DNA of 55,535 nt from positions 1-55,535 of the forward strand of contig JAPLDX010000078.1 of NCBI GenBank assembly GCA_026391215.1. The letters are read 5' to 3'. Every line of letters begins with the position of its first letter. Position 1 is the first letter of the stretch. Position numbers and translations under genes: made by a program. Below, in pieces: positions 54,510 to 55,535 of the stretch. The notes beneath the pieces were generated by a model, which was given only the letters and a program-made list of their open reading frames with translations, did not search any database and had not been told where the DNA came from. The stretch comes from Bacteroidia bacterium. GTDB taxonomy: Bacteria; Bacteroidota; Bacteroidia; Bacteroidales; VadinHA17.

Positions 54510-54603
54510 CCCCCCTGCCCCCCTGAAGGGGGGTTAAAACCCATCTTAAATTCAACGAAGAATTGTGTGGGTTTATAGCCCCCCTTCAGGGGGGGTGGGG
54601 GGT
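54509..54603. repeat. GC-rich nested palindrome, element C
   Basis: Left arm ACCCCCCTGCCCCCCTGAAG... to ...AAAACCCA (54509-54543) is the imperfect reverse complement of the right arm TGGGTTTATAGCC... to ...GTGGGGGGT (54568-54603), with a 24-nt loop. Each arm also contains its own CCCCCCTGAAGGGGGG-type hairpin. It sits inside the operon between leuA and leuC and has no T-run, so it may be an mRNA processing or partial polarity element rather than a terminator. Confidence 0.88.
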
Positions 54604-54631
54604 CGACAAGAAGGGATGTAACATAAAATAT

Positions 54632-55535
54632 ATGGAACCAAACACATTATTTGACAAGATATGGGACAGCCATGTAGTACGCTCCATTGAGGGAGGACCC
54701 GATGTTCTCTATATCGACCAGCATTATATTCATGAAGTAACCAGCCCACAGGCTTTTGACGGACTGCGGCAAAGAGGAATTTCAGTATTTCGCCCCGGGA
54801 AAACAATTGCCGCGGCTGATCATAACATTCCAACGGTAAACCAGCACCTGCCAATCAGGTATGAGCTTTCACGCCTGCAGGTGGAAAAACTGGATGAGAA
54901 CTGCAGGGAGTTCAAAATTGAACATTTTGGTCTTAATGATCCAAAAAATGGGATCGTTCATGTGATCGGACCGGAGCTGGGTTACACCCTGCCGGGCATG
55001 ACAATAGTTTGCGGCGACAGCCATACCTCAACTCACGGGGCATTTGGAACAATAGCATTCGGGATAGGAACAAGCGAGGTTGAGATGGTACTCGCATCCC
55101 AGTGCGTACTACAGTCCAGACCAAAAAAGATGAGGATCAAAGTCAATGGAACGCTTCAGCAAGGAGTTACTTCCAAAGATCTGATATTGTACCTGATCTC
55201 ACAGATATCTTCAGGCGGGGCTACAGGATATTTTATTGAATATTCCGGCAATGCAATAGCATCCCTGAGCATGGAGGGAAGAATGACAGTCTGTAATATG
55301 AGCATTGAAATGGGCGCCCGCGGCGGACTGATAGCTCCTGACCTGACAACATATCAGTATCTTAACCGGATACCTTCATTGTCCGCCCGCAATGATTTTA
55401 AATCATTATTGCTGAGATGGAGAGCTTTGAAAAGCGATGAAGGAGCCCTCTTTGACAGTGAAATGGAATTTGATGCATCAATTATCAAACCTATGATTAC
55501 ATATGGCACAAATCCAGGGATGGGCATGGCAGTTG
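54632..55535 (+). CDS. leuC: 3-isopropylmalate dehydratase, large subunit (partial, runs off right edge)
   Basis: 301 codons are open from ATG 54632 to the window edge; the full protein would be about 420-470 residues. Aconitase-family motifs are [88 protein letters not shown] and, at the edge, [12 protein letters not shown]. The three cluster cysteines were not all located in the part shown. It catalyses the second step of leucine synthesis with LeuD, whose gene is expected downstream. Confidence 0.95.
   Translation, partial: MEPNTLFDKIWDSHVVRSIEGGPDVLYIDQHYIHEVTSPQAFDGLRQRGISVFRPGKTIAAADHNIPTVNQHLPIRYELSRLQVEKLDENCREFKIEHFGLNDPKNGIVHVIGPELGYTLPGMTIVCGDSHTSTHGAFGTIAFGIGTSEVEMVLASQCVLQSRPKKMRIKVNGTLQQGVTSKDLILYLISQISSGGATGYFIEYSGNAIASLSMEGRMTVCNMSIEMGARGGLIAPDLTTYQYLNRIPSLSARNDFKSLLLRWRALKSDEGALFDSEMEFDASIIKPMITYGTNPGMGMAV

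Noticed and set aside
54573..55124. Minus-strand frames opposite leuC
   Set aside because: They are antisense to an unmistakable LeuC reading frame that continues to the window edge.

Overview
The window reads as chromosomal DNA of a member of the Bacteroidota (Bacteroidales-like). The grounds are: TAnnTTTG-type -7 promoter boxes ahead of the tmRNA, hipB and the ilv leader; a tmRNA tag ending NYALAA; many lipobox lipoproteins and Tat-signal sugar enzymes; DUF4468; and LolA-like and outer-membrane barrel proteins. No species can be named from the sequence alone.

Layout. 1-124 is the start of an exported protein running off the left edge. 272-663 is ssrA (tmRNA), which shares a bidirectional terminator with a lipoprotein of predicted alpha/alpha-toroid fold. 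2.5-5.2 kb holds a hipBA toxin-antitoxin pair with a double palindromic operator, then a DUF4468 gene, all punctuated by tandem GGTTCGAT-type repeats. 5.1-12.7 kb has a metallophosphoesterase, a CotH-like protein of unknown function, a Tat-exported TIM-barrel isomerase bracketed by two GC-rich palindromic elements, small envelope proteins and a GH2 exo-glucosaminidase-like lipoprotein. 12.8-20.0 kb is a minus-strand run of an MBL hydrolase and four exported serine ester hydrolases. 20.1-25.0 kb contains the most system-like unit: a protein with a HEPN-type R-N-x-x-x-H motif, followed by a membrane-anchored nSTAND NTPase with WD40 repeats. A 9-TM protein converges on the pair. 25.0-27.5 kb has a Tat isomerase and a Tat Gfo/Idh oxidoreductase, plausibly a periplasmic sugar-oxidation pair. 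27.6-32.5 kb is an export operon (OM barrel, MacB/LolD-like ATPase, two FtsX-type permeases, LolA-like protein) in which the second permease is broken. 32.5-47.6 kb is carbohydrate-centred: an exported NagA homologue, FAD oxidoreductase, SGNH esterase, GH29 fucosidase, a cytidylyltransferase-GHMP kinase fusion, a GDP-mannose-3,5-epimerase-like enzyme, an amidohydrolase-GH27 fusion, two TIM-barrel isomerases, the ruin of a pectate lyase, and a GH2 protein lacking hallmark catalytic residues. No SusC/SusD pair is present. 47.7-55.5 kb is the branched-chain amino acid operon ilvD-ilvB-ilvN-ilvC-leuA-leuC (cut at the right edge), preceded by a promoter, an Ile/Leu-rich leader peptide and an attenuator.

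The intergenic regions are unusually rich in repeats. One family is short tandem units (GGTNCGAA / GATCGAAC, AAACCTT, GGGAGA), usually just after a stop codon. A second is about 95-115 bp nested GC-rich palindromes. Most functional calls come from motif recognition in the translated sequence; none was checked against a database.
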